Positions 53,201 through 63,545 of a stretch of 64,000 nt of DNA are shown piece after piece. The DNA comes from Paulinella micropora. Taxonomy: Eukaryota; Cercozoa; Imbricatea; Euglyphida. A model generated the notes under the pieces. That model was not told the DNA's origin. It was given only the letters and a program-made list of their open reading frames with translations, and did no database searches. How positions within the stretch are numbered: the stretch's first letter is position 1; each line of letters begins with the position of its first letter. The stretch spans positions 1,717,554-1,781,553 of the forward strand of contig BJOX01000010.1 in assembly GCA_009731375.1 (NCBI GenBank). Reading direction: 5' to 3'. The translations under genes were made by a program, and so were the position numbers.

Positions 53201-55760
53201 GTTGCGCCCGATCATGTTTATAAGTAGAAAGTTGTGCTCGGCGGAGCGAAACTATTGCACGAGACAGAGAGAGGCATTGGCGGTGGTCTGGGCCCTCAAA
53301 CGGTTGAGAGAGTATTTATGGGGTGGACCTCAGTTTATAGTAAGGACTGATCACCAGAATTTACTATGGCTGATGAATCATGAACAGACTGGCCGTCTAG
53401 CGAGATGGCAGGCATTCTTGTCATGTTTCAATTTTACAATGGTCCATCTACCCGGCAAGCGAAATGTTGTCGCTGACAGCCTCTCCAGGCTAGAGTTTCA
53501 CTCAGAAGTGGCAGCTCTCGTATCATCAGCAGAAATGGAGGATCTATCCCCAGACTGCACATACGAAGTGCATCATATCGAGTCGATGCAGATGGCGAGA
53601 GGGGTCCGATATAACCGATCGGGTCTACGTCATAGCCCGCAAGGTCCGGATCATGGGATATGTTGTACAGCACATGTCCTCGAGGATGCTGAGTGGTCCT
53701 ATGAAGCATATGAGAATATGAAGGCGGAGATAAAACAAGAAGAGATTAAGCAAGAAGCATATGCGGAACCCCCGCAGGAGAACAAGGAGGAGTTAGACGA
53801 AAACCCTGAGAGGATAGGAGTGCAGCTAGAGGATGGGACTATCCACATAGCCTCACCCACTGCATGGAGACAGCAACAGGCTCTCGATCCGGAGTTCAAA
53901 GAGCTAATACAGCTATACAAGAACCCGAACGAGCTGAAAATGACGAAGGAGATTAAGGAGCAACAGAAGGAGATGGGGTGGAGAGACGGTCTCTTGTGGT
54001 ACAAAGGCCAACACGGGCGCTATGCATCACAACCAGACAAATGGACTCTCTGGGTTCCTGAGAAACTCAGACACATCATTTTTGTCGCTGCTCATAACTG
54101 CCCACTACTGGCGCACCCGGGCCGACAAAGAACGCATATGTTCATTTCGAGACGATTCTGGTGGAAGAAGATGAAGGAGAATATTGATGAACAGGTCAAT
54201 GCATGCATCCCATGCAAGACATCCAAAACACCATTGAAGGCGAATTTTGGCCTGATCGGGACTTTTCCTTTACACTTAGGAATGTTCGAGTTCTTACACA
54301 CTGATCATGTAGGACCTTTCCCGGTCACGACGGAAGGTTACAGATACCTTCTAACGGCCATAGACAGAGCCACCAACTATGTATGGGTGGTCCCAGTCAA
54401 AGACGTTACGGGCGAAACAACAGCCAAGGCGTTGATTGACAGGATCATCTCACAGATTGGGGTGCCGAGAAAAATATGCTCAGATCGAGGCTCTGACTTT
54501 AATAATGAAGTCATCGACAAGCTATCTGCATATTACGGCATGAAATGGCAATATGTCACCGCCTATAACCCCAGAGCGAACGGCAAGATAGAGCGGGTGC
54601 ATAGACCCCTCAAGGCCGCGCTGAAGATGTATTGTATGAAGAAGGAGAACCAAAAGGCATGGGTGGAGGCAGCATCCTCGTTTGCCTTTGCTATGAATTG
54701 CCTACCCTCTACAGCGTTAGGTGGTTCAAAAGGTTCCGTCTCGCCATACCAATTGGTATATGGGCGTGAGCCCGCCATCCCAGCCTCACTGCTGCACCCA
54801 AAAGATTCATGGGCAGATCAGGATGAGCTGTTTGGGGTGAGACTTCGGGCGAAGATGGAGGCGGAGCAAATAGTACAGGCGCATAGGGAGGCGGAGCGCA
54901 GGAAGACTGATGCTGAAGGTGTCAGGCAGGCACACCTGGATCAAGTCAGATTTCAGGTCGGGGATATTGTACTACTGTATCATCCTCAGGTTCCTCAGGG
55001 AGTCAGCTCGAAGCTGTTCATCCACTGGAAAGGACCATACCAGATCATGGAACAGATGGGGCCTTTGAATTATAAAATCAGGGGCAGAGGAAAAGTTCAA
55101 ATAGTCAATGTACGAAGGCTGATTAAGTATGATCCCTTCCTACTTGAAGATGAGTCCGTTGATCAAGCACTCAAACGGATGGAGGCTGACTTTAAAGAGG
55201 TCCCACCAATCCGTCAGGAGGATATCTCGGAACGGGATGCCTACAGGGCACCAATTGCGGAGAAGGAGGAGGCTGAGCTGGAGAACAAGCGGGCCACCGA
55301 CCGCAAAAGTGCGGCGGGGACTCAGACCCGCAAAAGGGTGGAGTCGAACGTGCCGGAAGGAAAGTTCACGGAGGCGCAAATAAGGAGAGCGCAAAATGAC
55401 CTTATCTACGACCGACCGAGAAAGGCGATAAGGACGGCACGTTCGCAAGGAGTCCATCAAGAGGGGAGCGATGACGGAGATCAAGACCCTCGCGCGGGCA
55501 ATGACACTCTCGTTCACCCCAGTTGGAAAGAAGGAGATGCGATTGGACATATTTCATGGGCCAAAGACGCTTTTTACTTGGTGAGGCCTGCGGCTCAACA
55601 CGTAGCCGATGACATGCTCTCATATTTATATCTCATGAGAGTCATGGCAGTACCTCACAAACGCCATACGCGATCGAATCGAATTTCGAATGCGGCACAA
55701 ACAATACAACCAGTCTTACATTCTGGAGGAGTCTGGATCCAGTGGAAGATCCTAAAGTAA
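50232..55760 (+). CDS. pol of element 2: protease, RT, RNase H, integrase
   Basis: One frame of about 1,840 codons. Order: basic linker; retropepsin-like region NTFINVGNDTMANINIVG, with N-V-G where D-T-G is expected (50765-50775); RT with NYARVNKI, VIDLKNGFWQIPLD, QWKVLPMGLKQAPGLFQ and YIDDIIVYSN (about 52684-52713); RNase H with VVDTDAAKFAIGAVLQQ, TRQREALAVVWALKRL; integrase zinc module (HNCPLLAHPGRQR, CIPCKTSK), DD35E core (HTDHVGPFP, CSDRGSDF, GKIERVHRP), GPY/F module (HWKGPYQIMEQMGPLNYKI). It ends IQWKILK TAA after a 1-bp deletion near 55.72 kb that cuts off the conserved C-terminal extension. All RT, RNase H and integrase catalytic residues are present. Cytoplasmic particle enzymes, then nuclear integration, in an intact element. 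Confidence 0.92.
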   Translation, partial: LEKEGENRTTCIARYTVVQVPTKGTSESKSPQQATDQLKGSTIPVHPSRQQTVHAANRQASKALAKRKQAGLSQPQPKKVRIEPAVNLINLPRQTIDKEDGGHQPLLTVSNRESKDNHPSPVNNTQKDITKTAEREEEANLEKRIQILEHKLLVLALKSHRPDALCYTNLFCETLNTFINVGNDTMANINIVGQKFTTKHHEWLETNMKKSYGTLKGVSSRTDIAGIITLNFKLKSGRVYRVNFYVVPEYHGSVLLSYDQLATMNVVIDCAAKRVIYGVEPGEEYTVDSLHAIDSYEALHLGVASEGKQVAITHAYEAYMPTDAVSKDGSNLSDKREAEVYTATVSTQWDKKSIDDLIEKRKEEIICMGKRCPSLARFEEGAGADVYITNGYCFHVKVEEKDRQEFIPRRRGRLPDIPAEDIKSFITEFWGDEPTWPRSLTEVKKCLRTLFENNKPYTVILPYNEKAIWAQEIRDRLIDHPIPVPSRKQHLVVACRLGTREQSSAYKRKLRDQDKLKLIPQAFTCFDGFYTRKAPLQYARLIDMLVGLAEDDEPDTATYEKTGMDDISEEELGLEEDRAPLKHHKRMSEEEFKAAIDEKLAGGAGTEKEKEVLKERLKANKMIFDPPQAGGVKPEDFTAVICKIPGAEPSPAPRRANLSIHEAKIAEEQARQLLDEDFIERSTSPIVSQPRLVPKPGGEWRLTVNYARVNKILEEERNPLPTLEEGRRVLRNAKLYSVIDLKNGFWQIPLDEKSRWLTAFVVGMEIYQWKVLPMGLKQAPGLFQKAMQSMLSSKYDDQTEGGFMRRRGQKAGEYAFCYIDDIIVYSNTMEEHIDHLTDIFRRIKLFGLKCNLKKCQLAKTSVTYLGYEISYNRVSISKEKREEIMSRQRPKNRTELHSFLAMAQYYSQFIPNWGATRAKLERMIDFGDFEKWDDEALEAYNTLKDLIYKDPKDGGLVLMMPDFSKQFVVDTDAAKFAIGAVLQQEDEEKKLRPIMFISRKLCSAERNYCTRQREALAVVWALKRLREYLWGGPQFIVRTDHQNLLWLMNHEQTGRLARWQAFLSCFNFTMVHLPGKRNVVADSLSRLEFHSEVAALVSSAEMEDLSPDCTYEVHHIESMQMARGVRYNRSGLRHSPQGPDHGICCTAHVLEDAEWSYEAYENMKAEIKQEEIKQEAYAEPPQENKEELDENPERIGVQLEDGTIHIASPTAWRQQQALDPEFKELIQLYKNPNELKMTKEIKEQQKEMGWRDGLLWYKGQHGRYASQPDKWTLWVPEKLRHIIFVAAHNCPLLAHPGRQRTHMFISRRFWWKKMKENIDEQVNACIPCKTSKTPLKANFGLIGTFPLHLGMFEFLHTDHVGPFPVTTEGYRYLLTAIDRATNYVWVVPVKDVTGETTAKALIDRIISQIGVPRKICSDRGSDFNNEVIDKLSAYYGMKWQYVTAYNPRANGKIERVHRPLKAALKMYCMKKENQKAWVEAASSFAFAMNCLPSTALGGSKGSVSPYQLVYGREPAIPASLLHPKDSWADQDELFGVRLRAKMEAEQIVQAHREAERRKTDAEGVRQAHLDQVRFQVGDIVLLYHPQVPQGVSSKLFIHWKGPYQIMEQMGPLNYKIRGRGKVQIVNVRRLIKYDPFLLEDESVDQALKRMEADFKEVPPIRQEDISERDAYRAPIAEKEEAELENKRATDRKSAAGTQTRKRVESNVPEGKFTEAQIRRAQNDLIYDRPRKAIRTARSQGVHQEGSDDGDQDPRAGNDTLVHPSWKEGDAIGHISWAKDAFYLVRPAAQHVADDMLSYLYLMRVMAVPHKRHTRSNRISNAAQTIQPVLHSGGVWIQWKILK

Positions 55761-56017
55761 GACAATACCTTCCAGTATATAAAGACGCCAAGAAACTTGA
55801 GACATGGGATGATACCATATCTCCCACAGATAAAGATCATACCGCGTGGACCATACAAGCACTACCACGAGGGGTGCTGGACATTCCTTTTGACTTGGCA
55901 CAAGGCGCAATCCCTCACAAAATTTGGGACGTCCTCGAACAGTCTACCTTAGACTTAACTTTGGTTGGAGGTCCTCCACCAGGTAAAGGAGTCCGCGCGC
56001 GTAAACGGCGTCTATAG
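55742..56017 (+). pseudogene. C-terminal extension of element 2 pol, out of frame
   Basis: Continues the pol protein in the next frame: VEDPKVRQYLPVYKDAKKLE, TISPTDKDHTAWTIQALPRG, VLDIPFDLAQGAIPHKIWDV, GGPPPGKGVRARKRRL, then TAG TAA. It is homologous block by block to the end of element 1 pol. Loss of one A in a CAATTC-like context near 55.72 kb accounts for the frame change. It lacks a start codon of its own and would be untranslated here. Confidence 0.8.
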
Positions 56018-56830
56018 TAAGTATTTTTTTTTCTCTAGAAGTATTGTGGACCTGATCGATTGCGAACATAGCATTGATCCAATATCGTCCCGACAACCTT
56101 ACTTAGATATTAAAGCTACTACAGCATTCATTCTTCTAGAGATTAACAAGACACAGCTGACAAAAAATAGGCATTCTATTCTCTTGCTTCAAGGGCAGAG
56201 ACAGACGAGACGGCTACGAAACAGCACCGTTACGGGATCGCTATTTGAGTGAGCGATGGTGTTTCCTGGATACGACCCGCATTAGTACCAGAATGATGAT
56301 CTCATTAAAGACTCTACAGTCTAATCAAGAACTGATATATTTTAATAACATGAACTGCTACACCGGATTCCATCGATCTCTACTTGTATCGGCATATCGC
56401 AAGGTTAGGGCGCACTCAACCCAACTTCGGATATAGTCGTCAGACTTGATCACCTGACACTATATTAAATGATACCGATTTATACAAGGGTATGTCTTCA
56501 CAAAAAGTAAATGTATTTATGGAAACCGACGACCGGTTATTACATATATATGGAAATGGCGACATTACATTATTACTCAACCATAAAACATTATACTTGG
56601 ACATACTGCACAAATATCTTATCGACAGAAGAAAGAGGAAGATTTTAATATAGATACTGAATGTGCTAGAGTATATATACGATTGGTACCGGGGCAAGTA
56701 TCATTGTTGTTTTATAACGGCTAATTCGTGGGTTGATGTATCTTCATACATAACTCTAAACGAATCTTAGTCAGAAAAGAAATCAGTTCAAAGCGTATTA
56801 TGTCGGAAACGAAGTTCCGCCATAAAAAAT
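56018..56830 (+). other. 3' untranslated region of element 2
   Basis: No coding domain. In element 1 the corresponding place holds an extra ORF of about 650 codons; element 2 has none, only AT-rich sequence with short frames. Confidence 0.6.
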
Positions 56831-56840
56831 TGGGAGGGGG
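56831..56840 (+). other. polypurine tract of element 2
   Basis: AATTGGGAGGGGG lies 3 bases before TGTGGACATC, the likely start of the 3' LTR. Same arrangement as in element 1. Confidence 0.75.
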
Positions 56841-56843
56841 TAC

Positions 56844-57060
56844 TGTGGACATCACCTCCCGAATTATCCGGTAAAAAACTTATTTATAGATTTCGTCTGG
56901 CCAGACACGTCTGAAATGCCAATTTGATCCTGGTCTTTTGGCGGCTTTTTGTCTTTGCGTCACTGAGCTAATATAACGAGACATTATTCTCTTTTTTGAG
57001 GACTGTGTTTGGTTATATTACCGACTTACTCTTCCATTGAGCTATCGTTGGGGATAGTAC
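56844..57060 (+). repeat. 3' LTR of element 2 (right end not defined)
   Basis: Begins TGTGGACATCACCTCCC. Bases 56872-56963 match the LTR debris at 24757-24868. No second copy of the LTR exists in the window because element 2 is 5'-truncated, so the right boundary cannot be set; 57060 is only a guess. Confidence 0.55.
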
Positions 57061-57419
57061 AGGACACTGCCCTCGCATCCGCCGAAATGGGAGTTAAATA
57101 ATCATCATTCAAAACTTGTGACAATCTGGCGGCGGTGTGCCGTTGGGAAGTCCGCTGAAACAAACTTGAACTTCAAACAGTCATACACAAGATCATATGT
57201 TAAACTTTATTACAACGTTCATTACTAATAGAACGTTATAAGAAGCTTATTTCCGATCGAAACTGACGTAGGATCTGACAAACGCTCGAGTTTGCCGCCA
57301 GCAGCACCGAGACCAAAGTGCTAAAGTCAGATGGCTAGCACATGTTATCAAATGCAGACCGTGCGCACGAAACCAAAGCGAACGAGATCGTCTAGAAAAA
57401 TGTCAAGCCGCGCGTTGTC
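57061..57419. other. no recognisable gene
   Basis: Spacer, possibly including the rest of the LTR. Nothing recognised. Confidence 0.4.
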
Positions 57420-58430
57420 AGCAAAGGCAATAGACACTACAACAACCACGACGATGACGACAACAACCACAACAAACACGACAACGACAACAACAACAAA
57501 CACAACAACAACAACAACAACAACAACAATGACGACAATGACGAAGACGAAGACGAAGACGAAGACGACGACAACAACAACCACCACCAACAACAACATC
57601 TGTAACAACAACAACGATGATGATGACTACGATGACAATGTATGTATGTATGTATGTATGTATGTATAATGTATGCATGTATGTATCAGTGTATGAATGT
57701 ATGGATGCATGTATGTATGTTTTAATGTATGTATGTATGCATGCATGCATGTATGTATGTATGTATGTATGTATGTATGGTATGTGTACGGTATGTATGT
57801 ATGTATGTATGTATGTATATGTATGTATGTATGTATATGTATGTATATGTATGTATGCATGTATGTATGTATGTATGTATGTACGTACGTACGTAAGTAT
57901 GTATGTATGTATGTATCAATGTTATGTTGTCAAGTATGTTATGCATGCATGTATGTATGTATGCATGTATGTATGTATGCATGTATGTATGTATGTATGT
58001 ATGTATGTGTATGTATGTGTATGTATGTATGTATGTATGTATGTATGTACTTATGTATGTATGTATGTATGATGTATGTATGTATGTATGTTATGCATGT
58101 ATGTATATATGTATGCATGTATGTATGTATGTATGTATGTATGTATGTACATATTCTTCTTCTTCTTCTTCTCCTCCTCCTCCTCCTCCTCCTCCTCGTC
58201 TTCTTCTTCTTCTTCTTCTTCTTCTTCTTCTTCTTCTTCTTCTTCTTCTTCTTCTTCTTCTTCTTCTTCTTCTTCTTCTTCTTCTTCTTCTTCTTCTTCT
58301 TCTTCTTCTTCTTCTTCTTCTTCTTGTTCTTCTTTCTTCATCTTCTTCCGCCGATGTATTTATGTATGTATGTATATGTATGTATGTATGTATGTGTATG
58401 TGTGTATGTGTTGTGTATGTATGTACATAA
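57420..58430. repeat. compound simple repeats: (ACA/ACG)n, (GTAT)n, (CTT)n
   Basis: ACAACAACG-type triplets at about 57430-57620, GTAT tetranucleotides at about 57640-58150 with few interruptions, CTT/CCT triplets at about 58155-58335, then GTAT again. All frames in it (poly-Thr, Tyr-Val-Cys, poly-Phe/Ser/Leu) are artefacts. Confidence 0.95.
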
Positions 58431-58905
58431 CATAACATAACATAACATAACATAACATAACCTGACATAACATAACATAACATTACATAACATAACATAA
58501 CATAATAACATAACATAACATAACATAACACAACACAAAACAACATAACATAACATAACGTAACATATAACATAACATAACATAACATAATGTAACATAA
58601 CATAACATAACATAACATAGCATAACGTAACATAACATAACATAGCATAACGTAACATAACATAACAACATAACATAACATAACATATATCTTACGTTAT
58701 GTTATGTATGTTATGTTATGTTATGTTATGCTGTTATGTTATGTTATGTTATGTCATGTTATGTTTATGTTATGTTATGTTATGTTATGCTGTTATGTTA
58801 TGTTATGTTATGTCATGTTATGTTTATGTTATGTTGTGTTATGCTATGTTATGCTATGTTATGTTATGTTATGTTATGCTATGTTATGTTATGTTATGTT
58901 ATGTT
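58430..58905. repeat. inverted pentanucleotide satellite (ACATA)n...(TATGT)n
   Basis: From 58430 to about 58685 the sequence is repeats of AACAT (plus strand); after a centre at about 58686-58700 it is repeats of ATGTT, the exact complement, to 58905. The two arms can pair over some 200 bp. The arms carry matching interruptions such as TAACG/CGTTA near the centre. Confidence 0.92.
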
Positions 58906-59554
58906 GAAACTTATGCAATCTTAATTTTATGAAGTGTTCGTCATCTTCTATTGGCAAATCGCCAGAGCAAGTACACTTGTAAAGTCGATTTCTGAAAGTT
59001 AAAGGGTGGCGATCTTTCTGATTTCAACTTTGCGTCCTGCGTTGGCCTTCTGCGCCAGGATTTGCCAGCTTGGATTCAATTATTTGTGGAAAAAGTCACC
59101 CAGGTTTTGACCTCATAAAGTTTCTTTTTTTGTTGTAACCAACAAAAAAATCGCTGTGGTCCTTTGCACAATTGAGCCTCCCATTGTGAACCTCAAAAAA
59201 ATACGAACCACATTCAACCCTTCTGGCTCCGCGGACGGGTCAGCCGATTGAGTTTTTTACAACCTGCTTCCAGACCTTCTCAACAAGGAGCTTTGACGTG
59301 TGGGCGAAAGGCAGCCTACATTCGCAACCCACAGGACGGGTGGTGCTTTGCATTTAGCTCTTGCTTTGACTACTTTTATGTTTATCGGAGAACAACTTTT
59401 CCTTTAACGAGCACCTGGCTCGATTGGTGTTTGTGTTACCTTTTTCTCAAATCCTTGCATTGGCGACCCTCTAATTGGAAAGAGGGCTGCACACTAGGCT
59501 TGGTGTGTAGCCATCTCTGCAAGTGCCGGTTTGATCCGACAGTCCCCGAAGACG
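58906..59554. other. upstream region of the PI4K gene
   Basis: No separate gene seen. The frame at 59248-59568 ends in TVPEDDVVG across the proposed PI4K start and is probably a shadow of the 5' UTR. No clear TATA element. Confidence 0.5.
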
Positions 59555-62500
59555 ATGTCGTCGGGTAAGTTATGTTTGAAAATCGACCTCTCGAGCATAC
59601 CCACCCATTTTTCCATGACCTCATACTTGTTTCTGGGTTTTTTGTAGTGCTCGCTGCAGCTATTGGCCCTGAAGTCCTCCGTCATGTTATGCCAGGGCAT
59701 GGCGGGGGAGGGGGAGGGGAAGGAGTTGTTCGGAAAGAGGCTTCACGTCCACGCCCCATTCCAGCTCGTATGTCTCCTTCCCGGCCATCGAGGCAGATCA
59801 AACAGGCAGCACCGCACCAAAACACATCTTCTCTGGCAAGCCACATTGACGAGGCATCAAGTGGAATTGGGGCCAGTCTAAGAGCTAACGCTGCAAGAAC
59901 AGCTGCTCGCAGCTGCCCAGAAAGGAAAACAAACACCAGTACCCCACATTCACAGAGGTACAAAACAAAACAAAAACACTTCACAGACAGTTTCATATGT
60001 CTGTTGCAGTAGGAGCCATGTTCCAACGAGCAAATTTAGCATACCTGATGATAATGCCGCAAGTGTCGAACTTTTCAAAGCGTTGGATCGCACGGGAACG
60101 CAGGCAGCTGCAGAAGCTTACGAACACATGGTTGGCACTCCTCCACGCCCCCAGCACGTTCTCACACGGACAACAGGGAAGCGTCCTTCAGCTGCAAAAA
60201 GGTTGCTTCGAGGAACCTCTTCCCATGATGTGGTTGCCGTGGGAATGCAAGTTGACGGTCCTCTCACAGATGGATTAAATGGAGCATACCTTTGTCGTGA
60301 TGCGAGTGGTGGTAAGTGGATATTCAAACCTCTGGACGAAGAGGGATTTAAAAGGCCAGAGGAACTGGAAGACGATGAGCGAGAGGAGACTCAGCATGAC
60401 GTAGTTGTACTTGACGGACAGACTCGCAAACTCGCTCTTCGACGCGGTGTTGTTCATGGTGATACTGTTAAAAAAGAGGAGGCTGCCTACAAGCTGGATC
60501 ATGCAGGATTTGCCGGTGTTCCTCAAACATTCTGCGCTCATATTTTACTCGAGAACGGCAAAGGCGAATCACAGTACAAGTAAACTTCTCATCCCTCTTA
60601 TTTTCCAGTTGCAAGAGAAGGAATGTAATTTGAAGGAAAACAAACCATGATGCAAGTCTGTTTTCACCTCTGACAGGTTTGGGTCGCTGCAACAGTATGT
60701 GCCTCATGTAACTTCCGCGGAAGAGATGGGCCCTAGTTTCTTTAACATCGAGGATGTTCATCGGATTGGGGTTCTCGATATTCGTCTTCTCAACCTCGAC
60801 AGGCATTTGGGAAATTTGGTAATTATCGTTTCTGCTATGTGCACTTCAAGGATCGAAATTCTTTTATGTAGCTGGTCGCTGCTCCTCAGACTTCGCCCCC
60901 TGCGCTGACGAACTCCAAGTCCCAGGGCCAAGGCGAAGAGGGTCCCAACCGGACAGGCGGCTACAGACTCATCCCCATCGACCACGGGTTCATCTTGCCT
61001 GATTTTCGGCACACTGGCGACGTGAACTTCGAGTGGCTGCACTGGAAGCAATGCAAAGAGGTCCAGCAACTAGAAGCATGCTTAGCAGACCTTGTTTTCT
61101 TTATTTAATCTTTATATGTACACGTAGAATTTATATGTACATATGATGTCCTGCTTGTTTGCAGCCTTTCTCTCCCGAGACTCTGGCGTACATCGACTCC
61201 TTGAACCCCCTCGCGGACGCATTAGCTCTGAAGGAATTGAACATCCGCGATGAAGAAGTTCTCACATCTCTGACGACGACTTTGCTGCTGCAAAAGGGCG
61301 CCGCCAAAGGCCTGACGCTGTTCGAGCTCGGATCGATCGTGCAACGCCCCCACTTCGGGACCAAATCGACGCTGGAAAAAATTGTGGACGAGGCTGTGCG
61401 TTGCACGGCGCTTGAGCTCAGGGGATCGCCACCCGACAGCGCTCCTGGCCACGCGTCCGCTCATGACATCAACCACCTAGAGGAAGGCCTGGCGCGAAGC
61501 TTGACTGAAGGAAAGGATGGGATCCATGTGCCGGCGGGTAGCCCGGACACGGATGACACTAGCAGCCTCGCCACCTCCCCTGCTCGCTTCTCCACCTCCC
61601 CAGGATCGTCCAATTTTCTCATTCCCCCTCGGGAGGGAATGAAGCGCATATCATCCTATAATTCGAACTGTAGTGATGAAGGAGGTGCTTGGCCACCGGA
61701 TGGCGGTCTCGGTGGTGCGAAGGCGACAGGCCCACACAGCAGCGGCATTGATGCATGGACATCACAGCTGGGTATCTCGCTTGGTCGTGTGAATGCCACT
61801 GCCAAAGAACAGAGCAAGTCTTCCAACCATGCCGGTTTGGCCGATCGAAGCCATGGCAAGTCACATAGCAGCTTGATGGGATTGAAGGCAGAACAATCGG
61901 CTCTCAACGAGAAGCCGCTGGATGTATTTGCCTTGGACGAGGAATCTGACGAGACTGGCCTGTGCCAAGCGATCGGTCCTGCTTTCGAACCCTTCGCCTC
62001 GAGCAAGAGTTCTCGAGCTGTTCCAATCGAGACCAAGAAGACAGTGCCTAGGGTGACATTTGCTTGTTCACCGCGCTCACCTGAAATTAAGAAGCAGTCG
62101 TTCGCCTCTCCTCCACGCAGAAATACCAAACCAAAATCTGTAAAATATCGGGACAGCTTGGACGACTTGGAAGCAGTCTCCGTTCGGAACCGCGCCACGT
62201 CCTGTACGTCATCTCCAAGAGACATACCAGCCTCGGATGCGCGTCAAGGCCCGCGCTCTGAACTCAAGCGAAGTCAGAGCCTTGGTATCAGACACTGCTT
62301 ATTTCATGTATATACAAATGCGATATTCTGTTGTGTGCAAGCTTCCTTCAAGCACCAAGCTGCCAACACGATGCTTAAAAAACTGTTCACTGTCCACACC
62401 AACAATCCTGGTAAGTCTTGAGCTTTGTCTGAATTTCTTCCATCTACCTTACTCGTGTGTCTTTTGTAGCAAAAGCAAAAGGTGTTTTGATGACACCGTC

Positions 62501-62886
62501 AAAATCTTCGCCCTCTCTCCTTGCTCTCGAAAATACTGGGAACAGGCCTTCGCCTCTCTACCTACCGAAACCCAAGGCGAAGCTCGCCCTCCAGTTCGAG
62601 CAGAAGTTGGAAAATGGGGACGACTTCGGTATGGGGATCCCGGACGCCAGCCTGTCGCCTGCTCAGTTGGGAGACAAAAACTTGTGGGCTACATCCCCGC
62701 GGAATCGGATAGATGAAGCTGACGATGAGTCAATGGTTTCTATTTTGACAGCATGCCCTGCCACTCATCCCCTTTGATTCTTAGGATGGACCGGAGTGGG
62801 ACGATGCCTCTGACAGCAGCGACGAGCAGCAGGGCATCGGCGACCATGAGTGTCATGAGTTCCCGTCGGAGAACCATCAAGGGTAA
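59555..62886 (+). CDS. phosphatidylinositol 4-kinase, type II/gamma-like, eight exons
   Basis: Exons 59555-59564, 59648-59957, 60013-60579, 60677-60818, 60872-61060, 61165-62410, 62470-62735, 62785-62886 (ATG to TAA, 2,832 nt, 943 residues) join in frame with GT-AG introns of 49-104 bp. The kinase has a nucleotide loop GAYLCRDASGGKWIFKPLDE, KKEEAAYKLDHAGFAGVPQT, the catalytic loop LDIRLLNLDRHLGNLLV and IPIDHGFILPD, then PFSPETLAYIDSLNPLADAL. These are PI3_PI4-kinase blocks as in plant gamma PI4Ks, which make PI4P on endomembranes or, in some plant members, phosphorylate proteins. I see no ubiquitin-like domain at the N-terminus. The C-terminal 450 residues are Ser-rich and unstructured-looking. 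Exon 1 (10 nt) is inferred; a 57-bp in-frame intron at 62285-62341 is possible. Confidence 0.85.
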
Positions 62887-63545
62887 GAGCGCATTCGACG
62901 GGCTGGTTGCTCCAGCGTACTGTTGAATGTAGAAGCGAATGGGGTGAAGTGCATTCTTCCATTCAAGAGCTTCCCAATGAAACAGGAAGCTGGGTTCGCC
63001 TCTACACGGCTTACATCATGCAGGTAGCACAACTCTGCCTGCTGCAAGCTATACAACTTGATGTGTACCAGGCTATTGAAAAAGAGACGGATGCAGTGTT
63101 GCGTTCTCGTGCTTCGCAAGGGGCTGGCAGTTGAGGAGCGTCTTGATTCTGGAACAGCTCGGCTATTACATTCGACCACTTTCATAATTATTATTTTCTT
63201 CTTTCGCCCCCCCCCCCCCTCCCCTTTCTCCCCCCTTCTTCATTTTGTTTTATTTATGTAGCATTCCGATGTGAGTTCCTGTCTAATTGCAGTCGAGCTC
63301 TGTATACAGTTGAGATGTACAATATATTGCTGTAATACAGCTGATCGCAGAATATATGAATAATGTAAAAGTAATTACAAACCGCGAATTATGAAAATTC
63401 GGCTTGTCAACCATCATTCAAATTCTTATCATCGTTAATAAAACAATTCAACTTCTTCTTACTTATCTATCGGAATGACTACCGTACCGGACCGAAACAT
63501 TAATATTGTGTTAAACTTTCTTCAAGTTTTTACTTCAAGTTTACA
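62887..63545. other. 3' flank of the PI4K gene, no gene recognised
   Basis: Contains a C-run of 10 at about 63208 and AT-rich sequence. A further exon of PI4K after CAAG|GGTAAG at 62880 cannot be excluded. Confidence 0.45.

Noticed and set aside
57420-58440. Long frames of Tyr-Val-Cys-Met, poly-Thr, poly-Ser/Phe/Glu on both strands
   Set aside because: They are translations of GTAT, ACA and CTT simple repeats; every frame is open because the repeats lack stops.
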